Shown: one piece after another, positions 32,432-44,306 of the stretch
Layout of the letters: each line of letters opens with the position of its first letter
Numbering within the stretch: the stretch's first letter is position 1
Assembly: GCA_021399445.1 (NCBI GenBank)
Contig: JAJTUQ010000004.1
Coordinates: forward strand, 4,402,001 to 4,466,000
DNA length: 64,000 nt
Reading direction: 5' to 3'
Source of the DNA: Xylogone sp. PMI_703
Lineage: Eukaryota; Ascomycota; Leotiomycetes
Notes under the pieces: generated by a model
The model's input: the letters and a program-made list of their open reading frames with translations, nothing else
Databases searched by the model: none
Told to the model about the DNA's origin: nothing
Position numbers and translations under genes: made by a program

Positions 32432-33942
32432 ATGTTTGACGAAATAGACCCTGGAGATTTTGCACCAGGATGGGATGATATTCCTGAGCAGACTGACTTT
32501 CAAACCTTCCAAAATAATGCAGAAAAACGTAAGCCGTGGGTCGTATTACTGAGATTTTCCAAAGACGGAAGTAAGACAAGCTTATTTACTGGTTTACTCA
32601 CCTATTATTTTACTAATGTGAGATTGGAAACTAGAGAGATCATTTGGAACTGGATTTTTTGTCAACCTACCAGGTACACAGGACGATGTCATTCTTACTG
32701 CGGGCCATAACTTACTAGGTAGTACTGGCATGAGAGTTTTTGTTAATGAACTAGGAAGTACTTCCAATGGCATCAATACTAGTGAGGAAAACACGGGTAT
32801 AGAAGTCAATGAGCAAGACTTCAGAATTTGTCCAGAATATGTCCATGACCAAGACGACAAGTTTCATGACTATGGTATCATCCTGTTGAAGCCTAAACTT
32901 GAACGCCCTGGCTTTGGATTCAATATCCGATTCGCTTCGCAAGGACTTGGAGAAAAAGGTCATGCATGGGATCCTTTACTCGATAAAATCATTAGAGTGG
33001 ATAACAGTTGCCTGCAAGTCTATATAACTGGATACCAGGATGACTCTCCCGGAGAGACATTCGAAGGTCAAGGCCAGCTGATAACCAAGGTTAACGACAG
33101 GGTGAGACAAGATCAGCTGGAGTACAAAATCGAAACTAAAGAGGGAGTAAGCGGCTCTCCTGTCTGGAGAGTCGATAGAGGTGGAGAAAGTGTGATTGGC
33201 ATACAGTGGGTCTCTCCAAATTGTGTTTTCATCAAGCCTCTTAAGAATATTGCTGACTTCCCATACTTGCAGTAATAATGGACCCAGTGGTCGCGGTCGG
33301 GGTTCAAGAGCGACCCGTCTTAATGAGAAGGTATTACGCCGTATCTTCAAGTGGGTTGGAGTTGGGTACGAGTCAAGAGCACTAAAAGCATGGAGCCCAA
33401 AGGCGGACCCCAGGGGAGGGTTGTATCTTCAATTTCGCCCAGGCGATGATGAGGCTTGGCTCGGGAGAGGTCCTGATTCTCCTCCTACCAGATTTGATGT
33501 CTTGCCTGCATACACACGCCCTGGAAAGTTGGAACCCGAGCAAGCCTTGTATGCATTCTATTACAAAGATGCAGTAAATCTTGACAAAGGGAAATGGGTA
33601 GCTTGGAGGTGGGAGCAAGAAAAAGCGGAGCTTAAGGATATTGTCACAAATCACAGCCTGGTAAGTTTGAGGGAAATGCCGAAGAAGGAAGGTTTTAAAA
33701 TAGTACTGGAGAGAGAGACCACCGTGGATGAGCGGGAAGCGATGAAAGTCCCACAGTCTACAATTCTTGTGGAACTGGCTGTTGACGACTCCATGATAAC
33801 GGATTATGATATCGAACGAGCCAAAAGTAAGGGTGAACCAGCTCAAGTCCAAGATTTTCTTTCATTCACACGATTCAAGAGGCCAATGAAAATAGAGGTG
33901 ATGCGTATCCTAGCTTTTGGTCTGTTCCATGCTGATCTATAG
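32432..33942 (+). CDS. Intracellular trypsin-like (V8-type) serine protease with a novel C-terminal domain
   Basis: A 459-residue protein from exons 32432-32570, 32635-33205 and 33273-33942 (introns 64 and 67 bp). No signal peptide is present (MFDEIDPGDFAPGWDDIPEQ), so it should act in the cytoplasm. Residues 50-245 form a chymotrypsin-fold protease with the full triad: His71 in ILTAGHN, Asp125 in HDYGIILL and Ser219 in GVSGSPVW, followed by SVIGIHNNGP across the second intron. Residues 250-459 are a separate Trp- and charge-rich domain (VLRRIFKWVGVGY, YLQFRPGDDEAWLG, KGKWVAWRWEQEKAEL) that I do not recognise. The 33206-33272 intron joins two frames that would otherwise look like separate genes. 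It precedes, on the same strand, an ankyrin-vWA gene. Confidence 0.88.
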
Positions 33943-34895
33943 GTGGTAGTACAACGTTTTCTGCTTAGAACAATCTGGTTCGGAATAAGTGGAGACAATG
34001 GTGGCAGATTGGATAAATAGCCTCATCTCTTATTAGCTTATCACTAACAATATACAATATAAATATGAAAGGATGTTTTATAAGCCTATGATAGCACACC
34101 ATCTGCGTTGTGAATGTAGCTCCGTCGTGGTCAGCTAGAGTGCGTGAATCTAATCTGACATATTACGCGGCAACGACCGAAGAGCCTCAAAAGCTGGGCC
34201 GCCGTCGTAACGCAAAGAGACATAGTAGTTGCCCTGTTTATATGGAAGCCTTTGATCTATGACATATTCTAATGCCTCAGTACTACCTTATCGGCATTTG
34301 TATCAAATACGTGGCTCAAATGGACGTGTGGACCTCAGTAGTGTCGGCGCCACCTAGAAGAGGCCTGCCCAAACTGTTCAACCACACGCCGAATGCTTTC
34401 CTCATCTAATACCACCCAACATGCCCAGCCCGTTACACAAAATCCAGCATGAAGTATACTATCCATCAATTAAAGCGCAAAGTAGTGAACCAAAATCCCT
34501 CATTGAAATAGCCTGACACCAAAAGTTGTATCCTCACTGTTACACACCTAACTCCCAAATGCGTTTCCAATGCACCACACTGCCCCAATAGCCATCTTCT
34601 GTGCACCTCCTCAACAATGTATGCTGGATCAAGCTTTCACCATTGGTACCGAAACCTTTAGAATGACACGTCAGCGACAACATTGTAGAGAATCTAGACT
34701 GGTTCGTGTGAAACTTGTACGGCGGTAATACTATCTGATGAGGCTGATGAGGCTCTTGAGACATCTAAGGCTGCATTTACGTGTTTGGCAATTCCACTAC
34801 TGTTTATAGGCATATTTATCTCCTGTTAATATTTTGAATGAGTCACTCAACAAGACTTCTTCGTATTCTCACTCATTAGAGAATTTTGTATTGAA
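33943..34895. other. Intergenic stretch, nothing recognised
   Basis: Holds the end of the protease transcript and the promoter of the ankyrin-vWA gene; no supported gene. Confidence 0.4.
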
Positions 34896-36686
34896 ATGAC
34901 TATCTACACCGATGCTACGGAGGGCCTCTTGACGGCATCTAGCTTATCGCAATACGGAACCCAGATCAACGAAGTTGACAAACTTAGTGGAGAAACACCA
35001 CTAATTGCAGCCATTAGAGCTGGCCAGCTTGAATCGGTAAAGATCCTCCTTGACGGTAAAGCAGATATCAATAAGTCTTCAGCAGACGGTCGCACTCCAC
35101 TTTTTTGGGCGACATGGGAAAAGAATGCCCCAAACCGTGTGGAATTAATTCAAACTCTTCTGGAGGCTGATCCAAAACCTAACATTGACCTTACTTCTGA
35201 TGCCGTAGGAAAGAACACTCCACTCATGAATGCGGTTCTTAAATTGAAGAATCCCAAAATCATTTCAATGTTAGTCGACGCTGGAGCTGATATTAATTTA
35301 AAAAATAAAAAAGGACAAACTCCAGTAGAACTTGCAAAGAAGTCTGGTATTCCAAAACTAAACAGAGCCCTTCGTCCCAAATCCTCGAGAAATTCTCCAT
35401 CCCGTACAATAATAGATGCAATTCTTGGGTTTATTCAACACGTTTTTGCTCTTCCTATTGTCAAAAAGTTTGTCGGACTGGCACAAGGGGCTTTCAAACA
35501 GCTGTTTAGATTAGGTGGTAAATATGATGCTGCTACAGAAAAGGTAACACAGTAGGAGGTATATAGAGGTAACATAGGTTAACTGGATATATGTGTAGGA
35601 AATAGAGGGCCCCGGTGGACCACCGAAAACAGCTGAGGAATATCAAGATAAGATCAATGACTATATTTCTAGTAAAGGATTCGGCAAGTTCTTTAAACCA
35701 AATGATAATTTTCTACGAACGGTGTCTCGAAAGGTCATGGAATTGAGCTCAAATACAGTTAGTCCTTTGAGTAAACCAGAAAATATCGAGAGATTGGTTA
35801 AGTTATCGCTGTATAAGCCGATACTATACTGTGGTAAGATTCATTCGCCAGTTCTTTCTCATTCAGTTATACTGAAAAACATAAGATGACAGTGGCTCAA
35901 TGGGAGATGTCAAAAATAGTGGCTCACGCGCTGCTAGCCAACGTCAACTTGTTTCTCGAATGACACATATCATGACCCGCATAATTCCTGATGACGAAGG
36001 AGTGGACCTTTTCTATATTAATAGTACCGGTGGTATGAATCTCAGAGAAGAAGGAATCTCACAGGCAATGGAGAGAGCCTCGCAAGGTGGCACTCAAATT
36101 GGCACAATGCTTAAACGGAAAATTCTGGACCCTTTCGTCTATGACGTTATCAATAATAACAAAGAATTCGAGCGACCTCTACTTATCTCTATCTTAACAG
36201 ATGGGGAGCCCAGCTATGAGGACAAGGATACCTTTGAGAAAGCTGTGCTGAAATGTACTGATGATCTAAGGGAAAAAGGTTACCCGAATCACGGTATGAT
36301 TTGCCTAAGTTTCAATATCTTGATTGCTCTAAAATTACTAATAATAATTAGCCGTTATCTTTCAGATTAGCCAGGTTGGAGATGATGAAGCTGCAAAGGA
36401 TTTTTTGAGGAACCTTGCACAACGCTCCAAGAATGAAAAATCATTATATTGTACTAGCCGTGAGTGTTCTTGTATAGATTTACAGAAAAGAATATTAACA
36501 GTCCGAACCATAGAATGTGTCGATGACAAACTCTCAGAAAATGAGTACGATCTTGAAGAATGGGTATGTGCTCAAAATCATCCTCATCGCCAACCTTAAA
36601 TTAACATAAAATTTCCTTAGCTGCTGAAACTCCTTGTAGCACCCATCACCAGGGCACTTCCTGGAGGAGATGAAGAGGAGTTGTAG
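34896..36686 (+). CDS. Ankyrin-repeat protein with C-terminal von Willebrand factor A domain
   Basis: Five exons (34896-35543, 35608-35833, 35886-36293, 36352-36563, 36621-36686) join to 519 residues. Residues 1-150 are ankyrin repeats (SGETPLIAAIRAGQLESVKI, DGRTPLFWAT, GKNTPLMNAV, KGQTPVELAKKSG). A linker with PSRTIIDAILGFIQHVFALP follows. The vWA domain begins near residue 288 with the complete metal site: Asp292, Ser294 and Ser296 in LYCDDSGSMGD, Thr in STGGMNL and Asp in ILTDGEPSYED; then AVIFQISQVGDDEAAKDFL and WLLKLLVAPITRALPGG. Bases 36460-36501 could be a 42-bp in-frame intron, giving 505 residues. The protein is soluble with no export signal. It probably acts as a partner-binding scaffold or switch; it lies next to an intracellular protease on the same strand. 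Confidence 0.88.
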
Positions 36687-38079
36687 GATGCCTACAATAA
36701 TATAAGGAAGATAAACATAGAGTCACTTTCTCATCGGGACGGTGAAATATGAAATTTGATCAGCGAAAGACTGTTGAAAATGTTACCATTTGCGAACATC
36801 TAAGTCAGAACTGTGCAAATTGCCTGTAGTTAGAGGGAGGAGCGAATAAATTGTGTTTGGCATTTTGACTTAACCTTCTGAATCCTGAGTAAATTATTTT
36901 AATTTAAGTTACGGTTGACTAGACGTGGGACGCTGAAGGCGCTCATCGTGTTGAGACAAAGGGTCTCTCGAACCTGTGAGCCTAGCTTTTCCATTTGTGC
37001 CAATGACTCTTGTTCCATTCACCGCCGTGTTCAGATAGAACACTGAGATTTCTTCACGCGGCTCGTCTATATACTCCTGTTTTGAACTGAAAATATTGAA
37101 TATGACGGTATGAATAGCCCCTAAAGTTGACGATCAAGATCTGCCCTGTTAGTGTCGAAGATCGAAGGCACATGAACCCATACTAGGCAGGATTCCACGA
37201 ACGCTAAGTTAATTGGTAGATTTTGATTACCAAGCAAGATGATAACGCATCAAAGCCGACCAACTACTTATGGGCTTGGTGTGTTAGCATGTGGAAACTA
37301 AGACATGTTATACCGATAGGATATTATGGGTAGCTTACCAAGTCAAGTATTGTTTCTCAATTATTTTTAACCAATACAGTACAAGTACATACTTCAGATG
37401 AGGAGCAATCCAATTACGATGATAATGCCTGTCTATTAAGTTTCCGCTAATAGCAATATACATTCTATTCATCATAGATATGAAGATAGGAGTGACAATG
37501 ATGAGTTGAGTCATCTTCGATAAGCCTATAGCTTGACTCCTAGTTCAATAATAATTTCTAAACCCATGTCTTGCATGGACTTATCAACAACTATTCATTC
37601 AGCAGATACTTGTCGTCTCCTATGGAGGTAATGGTCTTTGTGATAGCAATCAAACACTTTCACAGATATCAGTTTCCCTTCCATTAATTCCCTTAAGACT
37701 CCTCCTGAGGATATCTGAGGCGACATATATTCTTTCGCCCCTCTAAATATAGAAAACTTTAGTATTCCTGCAGCCGTATCATATCATCCAGCGGTGGCAG
37801 GACCCTAACTTCCACTAACCTTCTCATAGCCCTGGCAACCACATGTCCATAAAGGATCTTTGTATTCCAATAGTGACTGCCAGCTGGTTGAGTAAGAGCC
37901 ATCATCTATTGCTGTTGATGTTTCATTTCTTAAATCAACAAGCCTGACACAGGGGCAGCATCTGACACGGTTATCGATAAATGCGGACGATGGTGATCAA
38001 GGGGCTAGAGCACGCTTTGCTGACGGCCGGCCGTTGAAGCCCAGTGATTCTAGTCGTATCAAATATGTTTTCACTATGC
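36687..38079. other. Intergenic stretch of 1.4 kb, nothing recognised
   Basis: A+T-rich; no open frame with family features on either strand. The two neighbouring genes converge on it. Confidence 0.45.
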
Positions 38080-39466
38080 TCAACTTTTAAGTCCTCGCTC
38101 GCTCGATTCTACAGAAACAAGCGTTGTAACTGTAATTTCTCTCGTCTCGGTAGGTGAATGCTTCCTCTCCACTTCTGTAAAAGAGTGCAAGCTCTCAAGC
38201 TCCATATCTCGTCTCAACATAGCCGGCCTCTTATTCATCACCTTGCTTCCAATCGTAGTTGAGTATCCCCGGCGACGTTCATGCGGTGAATTTGCTGTGG
38301 AACTATCCCTTTTGCGGAGTAACGTGCGGAAGGCAGGCAAGTTTGCCACGACGACGGCAACGGCGGCCTCGATCATTGACCATAGAGATAGGAGGATGGG
38401 GCCGTCAGCTACCGTAGTTGGATTTGTTTCGGATTCGGCTGTGGCTTGGGTGACATTGAAGAGGCGGATGAAGGCGAAGACGATGACGATGATGCCGAGG
38501 GAAAATAGGACACAGAGGCCAAGTTTCTGCTTGAGAGATATCTTCATAGTAAGGACGAGACGTAGGGGTAATAGCATGACTGGGGACGCAAGCGATTAGA
38601 CAAGCAGAGACATCAAAATGTGATACGGGGGTTGGTACTCAGAAAATCAGCAACGATATCTACACTGGTTGCAAATTTTATGCTCTTATCAGAACGCTCT
38701 ATATTTTTTGGGTCGGAACATCCAGCTGCACACAGAAGTCAGTTTATGGAAGACGAATATGGATCGGATGAGTGATGTATATAGATTGAACTTACTTGCA
38801 CTCCAATACTTTGTCAATGGCACACAAGTCAAGAAGTTTGATAGCATAGAGGCAAGATATGCGAGAAGAACCAAGGTAAAGACCGCCCACCATACGAACA
38901 TATATTTTGGTATGCCGATAACCATGCGACGGAAGAAGACCAACAGCGAGAATTTTCCTGCCCAAAGAGCGGACCAAAAAAGAAGCATCTGCCTATAGAA
39001 GAATAGTCAGACAATTTTTAAGGTTACTAGAGAGCATTGTTAAGGGTCCATACGCAAACATCAATTTCAATGCCGTGATGGTGCGAGCCGTATACACGTC
39101 TAATGGGAGCGGAAGTGGGGTCGATGGGTCCCTCACAACAGCCAACTCATACGCGCGAGTGATCATGAATACGGGTGCAGAACAGGTGATGACAGCAGCA
39201 AGTCCTGTGAGGAATGCTTGAGCTGAAATAGCCAGGTAGTCTTCGGCGCGAAATCTGAAGCCTTGGATCTTGAGCCGGAGAGCAATGCGAGCGATGGTCG
39301 TCAACAGTCCTAGGACCCATAGCGTCCAGACGATGCCCTTTCCATCAGTGTTAGCAAAGCGACTAGATTAGCTAGATTGTGGGGGAAATAAGGGCCAAGG
39401 TGAAAACGGAAACTAGAGGGAAAGAAAAAAGAATGTACTCACCATCAACTGCGAGAGGTTATACAT
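38080..39466 (-). CDS. Fungal rhodopsin-domain integral membrane protein, second copy type
   Basis: Exons 39443-39466, 39054-39337, 38796-38992, 38639-38725 and 38080-38579 join to 363 residues with consistent phases. Landmarks are GIVWTLWVLGLLTTIARIAL, FRFRAEDYLAISAQAF, LLFWSALWAGKFSLLVFFRR, CVPLTKYWSATGCSDPKN with the conserved Cys pair, VDIVADFL then LPLRLVLTMK, and a last helix WSMIEAAVAVVVANLPAFRT followed by a hydrophilic tail. This is the same fold as the protein at 2255-3550, but sequence and intron positions differ, so it is not a recent duplicate. The ATG at 39466 leaves only eight residues before helix 1; the frame upstream (IPSDVVEQVLLGALRPSLA) looks coding behind a CTTTCTGCAG acceptor near 39541, so an N-terminal exon is probably missing. 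Confidence 0.78.
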
Positions 39467-40857
39467 GGCTAAACTAGGGCGCAGTGCTCCTAAGAGCACT
39501 TGCTCTACAACATCAGAAGGAATATGGAGTCTGATTCTGCAGAAAGAAGAAGTCAGGTGCGGTCCAACGTCCAGATAAAAGTCCACGCAGGTTTCGCACT
39601 CGAGGTAAGCAAACACGTAACTGATTCCCGTGTGTAATACGGTACGGCGGCGGGTACAACACTTGGCTTGCTCACATGGCGGATTTATTAAGTGAATATG
39701 ACCGGTGGCTAAAGTACACAACCATGGCTGCGACAGGCGTTTTGCACAGCGCCTGGTTTACAACCCCTGGAGATGCAGGTTAATAACGCATTCTGCAGGT
39801 TATGTGGGTATTTTGATCCCGTCGCTCTGGCTACAGCGGCCGGAAAGGCGAAAGAGGCTGCGACAAATTCTCCCTCGACCCTCTCTGCCGCAGAGTCTAC
39901 ACAACGACTAATGCTGAACTATGACACAGACAAATTCCTACTGGGAATTCCCTCTCTCTTTAAGATGAACGAGCCAATGGGTATTCACCCATACGACATC
40001 GGTCCGCTCTACGGCTGGGCAGGAGGATTGGCGGGTGGTCTCTATCCATCTTTACCCGTTGTGCCGTGTTCCAGATGAAGAGGCCGGGGAAGGGTGTATC
40101 CGCCCTGCACGAGGCGCCCCTGGCGTTCAACAGTTGCATGATTTACCGCAGTAAGAAGGTGCGAAAAAGCAAGAGAGAAAGACGTTGTTGATTGATTCGA
40201 AGAACCCGCCATCTGGTAACCTTCAAACCTGGGGAATGCTGGAAAATTGCGGGAATGCGTGCTGGTGATCATCGAACAACCACACGTCGCATCATCTAGA
40301 TGTTACGGCGGTCTTGCTTCCTGCGCAAGCACATCAACCTCACGATGTGACTTTGCGGGAGGGCACGGTTTGTCTCTGGGTCCCCCGGAAGACTCTGGAC
40401 CCAACAAAGTCGCGCAACCCCAGGATGCAGGGAGGCAGGGTTGGGGGCTTATACGGACTTGGTGGAGATCCGCGTTCCTGCGGATTCCAGGGGCACATCG
40501 TCCCCGGCATGACGGGCGTCTTAGCCCACGGGCGATGTCCTCTTCTAGGTAACTAGAGGCATCCCCAGGGACTCGAGAGACCATACGGATTGTACTGTAC
40601 CGCCCCTCGGCGCTGCTCATGCGGCAATCCTCACGGACATTGCAGCCCGTTTCAGCGTGCCCATGGTACCGGTACCTCGCGCGTGCTTTCAGACAATCTT
40701 AACGCTGGTGCACAGACGGCGGGCCAAGTGCTGTCCTCCATAATGTCGGGCGCTCCCCTCCATCTCTCTTTACAGCACTGCTCGCTGCTTCTCCTGCTTA
40801 CCTGCAGCTCCAGCTCTTCAGGCCAATTGAGAGGTACAGACACGGGAGTTTACAACC
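39467..40857. other. Intergenic stretch, G+C-richer, no supported gene
   Basis: Several open frames of about 100 codons overlap on both strands without family features. One of them (39773-40078, plus) is moderately protein-like but stands alone. The promoter of the following oxidase is in the distal part. Confidence 0.4.
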
Positions 40858-42609
40858 ATGAAGCTCTCTCTTGTCGCAGGTCTTGGGTTTACAGCGGCTC
40901 TTGCCGCTGCCGAGGCCCCGGCAGTGCGCGATGCAGACGTTGTCGCCAGCCTGCTCCCGCCGGTAGGGCGGGCTTGTCAGGAGCTGAAATCGAGCTACAG
41001 GGCGCTGACATTCTTCCCGGGTGATGCCAATTACACGGCTGAAAATCAGCGTAAGTGAGAGTTAATAACAATAAATTAAAAGGTGTCTATACATAGGCCA
41101 AGAAGAGCAATTGACTGACTTTGGCATCGCAGATTACTGGACTCCTACAGATTACCTCGCCCCAACATGCGTGTTCACCCCCCAAACCGCGTCCCAGGTC
41201 TCGGCAGCAGTCAAGCTTTTCAAGAGCTTAAAGGTGCCTTTTGCTGTGAGGGGAGGAGGCCACATGCCTATCCCCAGCTATGCCAATACCAATGGCGGAG
41301 TCTTGATCGGTTTGACTAATCTCAATCAAATCAAGCTCTCTTCAGACAAGTCCTCTGTCTCTGTTGGTCCAGGCAGAAGATGGGAGGAGGTCTACAATTA
41401 CTTAGAGCCATATGATCTTGTTGCGCTTGGCGGGCGAGTCGGAATAGTGGGTGTTCCGGGTCTTCTTCTAGGCGGAGGCATTTCCTTCTATTCGAACCAG
41501 CATGGCTTCGCGGCTGATAACGTTATTGCGTACGAGGTAAGGCAGTACTTTAAGCTACTTCAATCAACCATTGAGGATGCGACTAACATTCAACTGAAAG
41601 GTCGTGCTTGGCAAGGGCCAGATTGTGAGAGCAACAGCAAAACAAAATTCCGACCTATTCTGGGCTTTGAAAGGAGGCGGGAACAGCTTCGGCATCGTCA
41701 CAAGTTTTGAGCTGCTCACATACAAGTCTCCTACCGTATGTGCTGGCATTATTGAAGTGCCAGTGACTGAGAAAGATGCATTCTTGAGCGCAGTAGCAAA
41801 TTTTGGTGAATTTGGCTCCGCGGACTCAAAGGCCGCCGTCATCCCATCTATCTTCATGCTTGCCTCCCTCAACACCACAGTGTACACCTCGGCTCTCTTC
41901 TATGACACCACAACCAACTGTGCTCAACCAGCTCTAGCCAATTTCACGGCCCTTCCTGCCATTGAGAATACTTATGGAAACACGACTTTGGCTCAGTATG
42001 TTGCTTCGACAGATGCCTTGATCGGTCCTGGAACAAGACAAGCTTTCCGCGTGGTATCGAGTTATGCCAATGCTGAGGCACTGCAGATTGTGCACGATAC
42101 TTTTGTTGATAAAGTTACTGCAGATATCTTCAACGTAACAGGCCTGCAGGCTAGCGTTGCTTTCCAGCCTGTCACCAAGAACTTCATACAACAGGGTATC
42201 AACAAAGGAGGTAATCCCCAAGGTGTCGATGCTACTAAAGCTCCATATTTCTGTGAGTAAATACTTTGTTTCCCTCTCACTACTTCACCATCATGCTTCT
42301 CTGTGTGCCATATACTAATTCAAGTGACCTTCAGGGATGGTCGAAAACTTCTCCTGGACCGACCCTGCTGATGACGCCCTAATTTTTGCTTTCGCCACCA
42401 CGCTCACAGATCTCATCGAGACGAAGCTTGCGGCTGCCGGACAAGCAGCGCGATACCACTACTTAAACGATGCAGGAGAGGGACAAAAGATCTTCCAGGG
42501 CTATGGCCCGGGAAACTTGGCAAAATTGAAGTCGATTCGCGTGAAATATGATCCCGACAAGACCTTTACGAACTTGATGCCGGGCGGTTGGAAAGTCGAT
42601 GATGCGTGA
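40858..42609 (+). CDS. Secreted FAD-linked oxidase, berberine-bridge-enzyme-like (second)
   Basis: Exons 40858-41050, 41133-41536, 41601-42252 and 42335-42609 join to 507 residues. MKLSLVAGLGFTAALAAAEA is the signal peptide. The FAD domain has VRGGGHMPIPSYAN with the flavin-linking His, GGRVGIVGVPGLLLGGGISF and ALKGGGNSFGIVTSFE; the BBE end is RYHYLNDAGEGQKIF then KYDPDKTF. As in the gene at 7846-9824, the second flavin-linking Cys is absent. The two proteins share the family core but differ widely in length, linker and intron positions, so they are old paralogues or unrelated imports. It lies at the edge of the FAH-DUF3237-regulator block and may supply its first oxidation step outside the cell; that role is inferred from position only. 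Confidence 0.92.
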
Positions 42610-43291
42610 AATACTCAGAAAACGCATATATTATAATTCTTGAAATAAATAGATAAGCAATACATTATCAAAATACCTTTTACACATTTTTTCTGGTTCT
42701 GCATCAATGTGTATTCGTCCGTAGTAACTAGTTTCTTTTGTGAGAAAACCGAATGTATCCCGCAGTTTATCTACCAGATGCTCCGGTCATATTGGGAATA
42801 GACTGATATACTAACCAATCATACGAGTGTACCTGCTGTGGTTTTGACTCCGGAGCTAGGAGCTATGCTATTGTGTCCGGACCGAGCCGGAGATCCCTCT
42901 ACACATGTACCGAATATCTCCGCAGCTTTCCTTAACTCTCAATCACCGAAGTTTATGTAGCGGAAGTTGATAAGCAAAAGTAATGTGATTACTGGGTATT
43001 TTATAGCGTTCATTTAATATATGCGAGCAATATCATGACTTTTGTAGTTCTCAGGCATGGAAAAGCTGTTAACGTGCGGCTTAAGAGGAGAACAAGTACC
43101 AGATATCGTCTGCTCGTTTCGGGACCGAATATGCCAATATTGTTTCCGTCCTAGGTTAAGTACGTCACCTATGGTAGGTTTACGCGTTTCATTCTCAAAA
43201 GACATCTTCAGAAGATCGATTTCTCTCATATCTAAAAAAAAAAAATCTTTTGCTTTCTCAGATTTGTTAACTGATTCAACTGTATTTCACA
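42610..43291. promoter_or_regulatory. Upstream region of the FAH gene with CGG-N6-CCG site
   Basis: This 682-bp gap has no gene. At 42878-42889 it holds CGGACCGAGCCG, a CGG-N6-CCG arrangement of the type bound by Zn2Cys6 dimers. Its first nine bases, CGGACCGAG, recur at 44526-44534 upstream of the DUF3237 gene. A poly-A run lies near 43229-43242. Confidence 0.35.
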
Positions 43292-44306
43292 ATGTACCAT
43301 TTCAAGAGATTAGTCCGATTCAAAGATCCTGAGGGCCTCATCTACTATGGTGAAGCTCCTGGGGGTGTCTTAGGAAGAGACATCGTTGGCAAAGAAGTCG
43401 GCATTTATGAAGATCCTTTTGCTGAAGGAGAGTCTGCCTTGATTACCCCACAGACGAAGAAAGTAGCTGAGCTTCTGAGCCCTATTCCTCAAGCTGCGCA
43501 TATTTATGGAGTTGGGCTTAATTATAAGGGACATGTGGTGGAAGCAAGTGTGGGTATTTCTGAAAGAAAATGACATATCACATTTCTTTCTACAAGGGAA
43601 ATTTTCTTGTGGAATTGTGTATTGGAAGGAATACTGCTAATAGAATGAGGTCTTGAAGCTACCGACCCCGGAATACCCTTTGATCTTTACTAAACCTGTG
43701 GACGCACTGGCAGGACCATTTGAAGATATCCCGGTGGATAAAGAATGCACTTTAATGGACTACGAAGTGAGCTATCTCCCTTCAAATATATTCCCGTATT
43801 TACGAAATGCTAAAGCATACATACAGGGAGAATTTTGCGTTATCATCGGAAAAGACTGTAAAAACCTAGCTGCTTCGGAAAACCCTCTAGATTACGTATT
43901 GGGATTCTGCGCTTCGAATGACGTTTCATGTCGATACTGGCAAATGCCTGAAAGAGGCGGCCAAGGCGGATATGCCAAAGGGTTCGACAAATTTGCACCG
44001 ATAGGACCAATGCTGGTGTCCCCGAAGGTCATTCCTGATTATGGCTCACTTACTATGGTCACCAAAGTGAATGGGGAAATACGGCAGTCAACCCAGTTGA
44101 ATGATCTGATCTTTGACGTCCCGACTTTGATCCGACACCTTAGTCGTGCGATGACGTTACGGAAGTTCACGGTCATTTTGACGGGGACGCCGAGTGGAGT
44201 TGGCGCGTTGAGGAAGCCTCCTACATGGCTTAAGGATAGGGATATTGTGACGATTAAGATAGATGAAATTGGTGAGATAAGTAATCGAATGGTGTTTTTG
44301 ACTTAG
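43292..44306 (+). CDS. Fumarylacetoacetate hydrolase (FAH) family protein
   Basis: A metal-dependent C-C hydrolase, hydratase or decarboxylase of aromatic-degradation type, 286 residues, probably cytosolic. Exons 43292-43549, 43644-43766 and 43827-44306. The second intron (60 bp) is a multiple of three and stays open, so an unspliced reading would insert 20 false residues between TLMDYE and GEFCVIIGKD. The active core is complete: IYGVGLNYKGHVVEA, PLIFTKPVDALAGP, DYEGEFCVIIGK with the metal-binding acidic residues, NDVSCRYWQ, and ILTGTPSGVG near the end. The start MYHFKRLVRFKDPEG is the usual fungal beginning. It lies upstream of DUF3237 and Zn2Cys6 genes on the same strand. Relatives act on fumarylpyruvate, oxaloacetate or 2-oxo-4-enoates, so the substrate stays open. 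Confidence 0.92.

Noticed and set aside
33196..33942. A separate gene in another frame downstream of the protease
   Set aside because: A 67-bp intron at 33206-33272 joins the two frames exactly and restores the GIHNNGP end of the protease domain.
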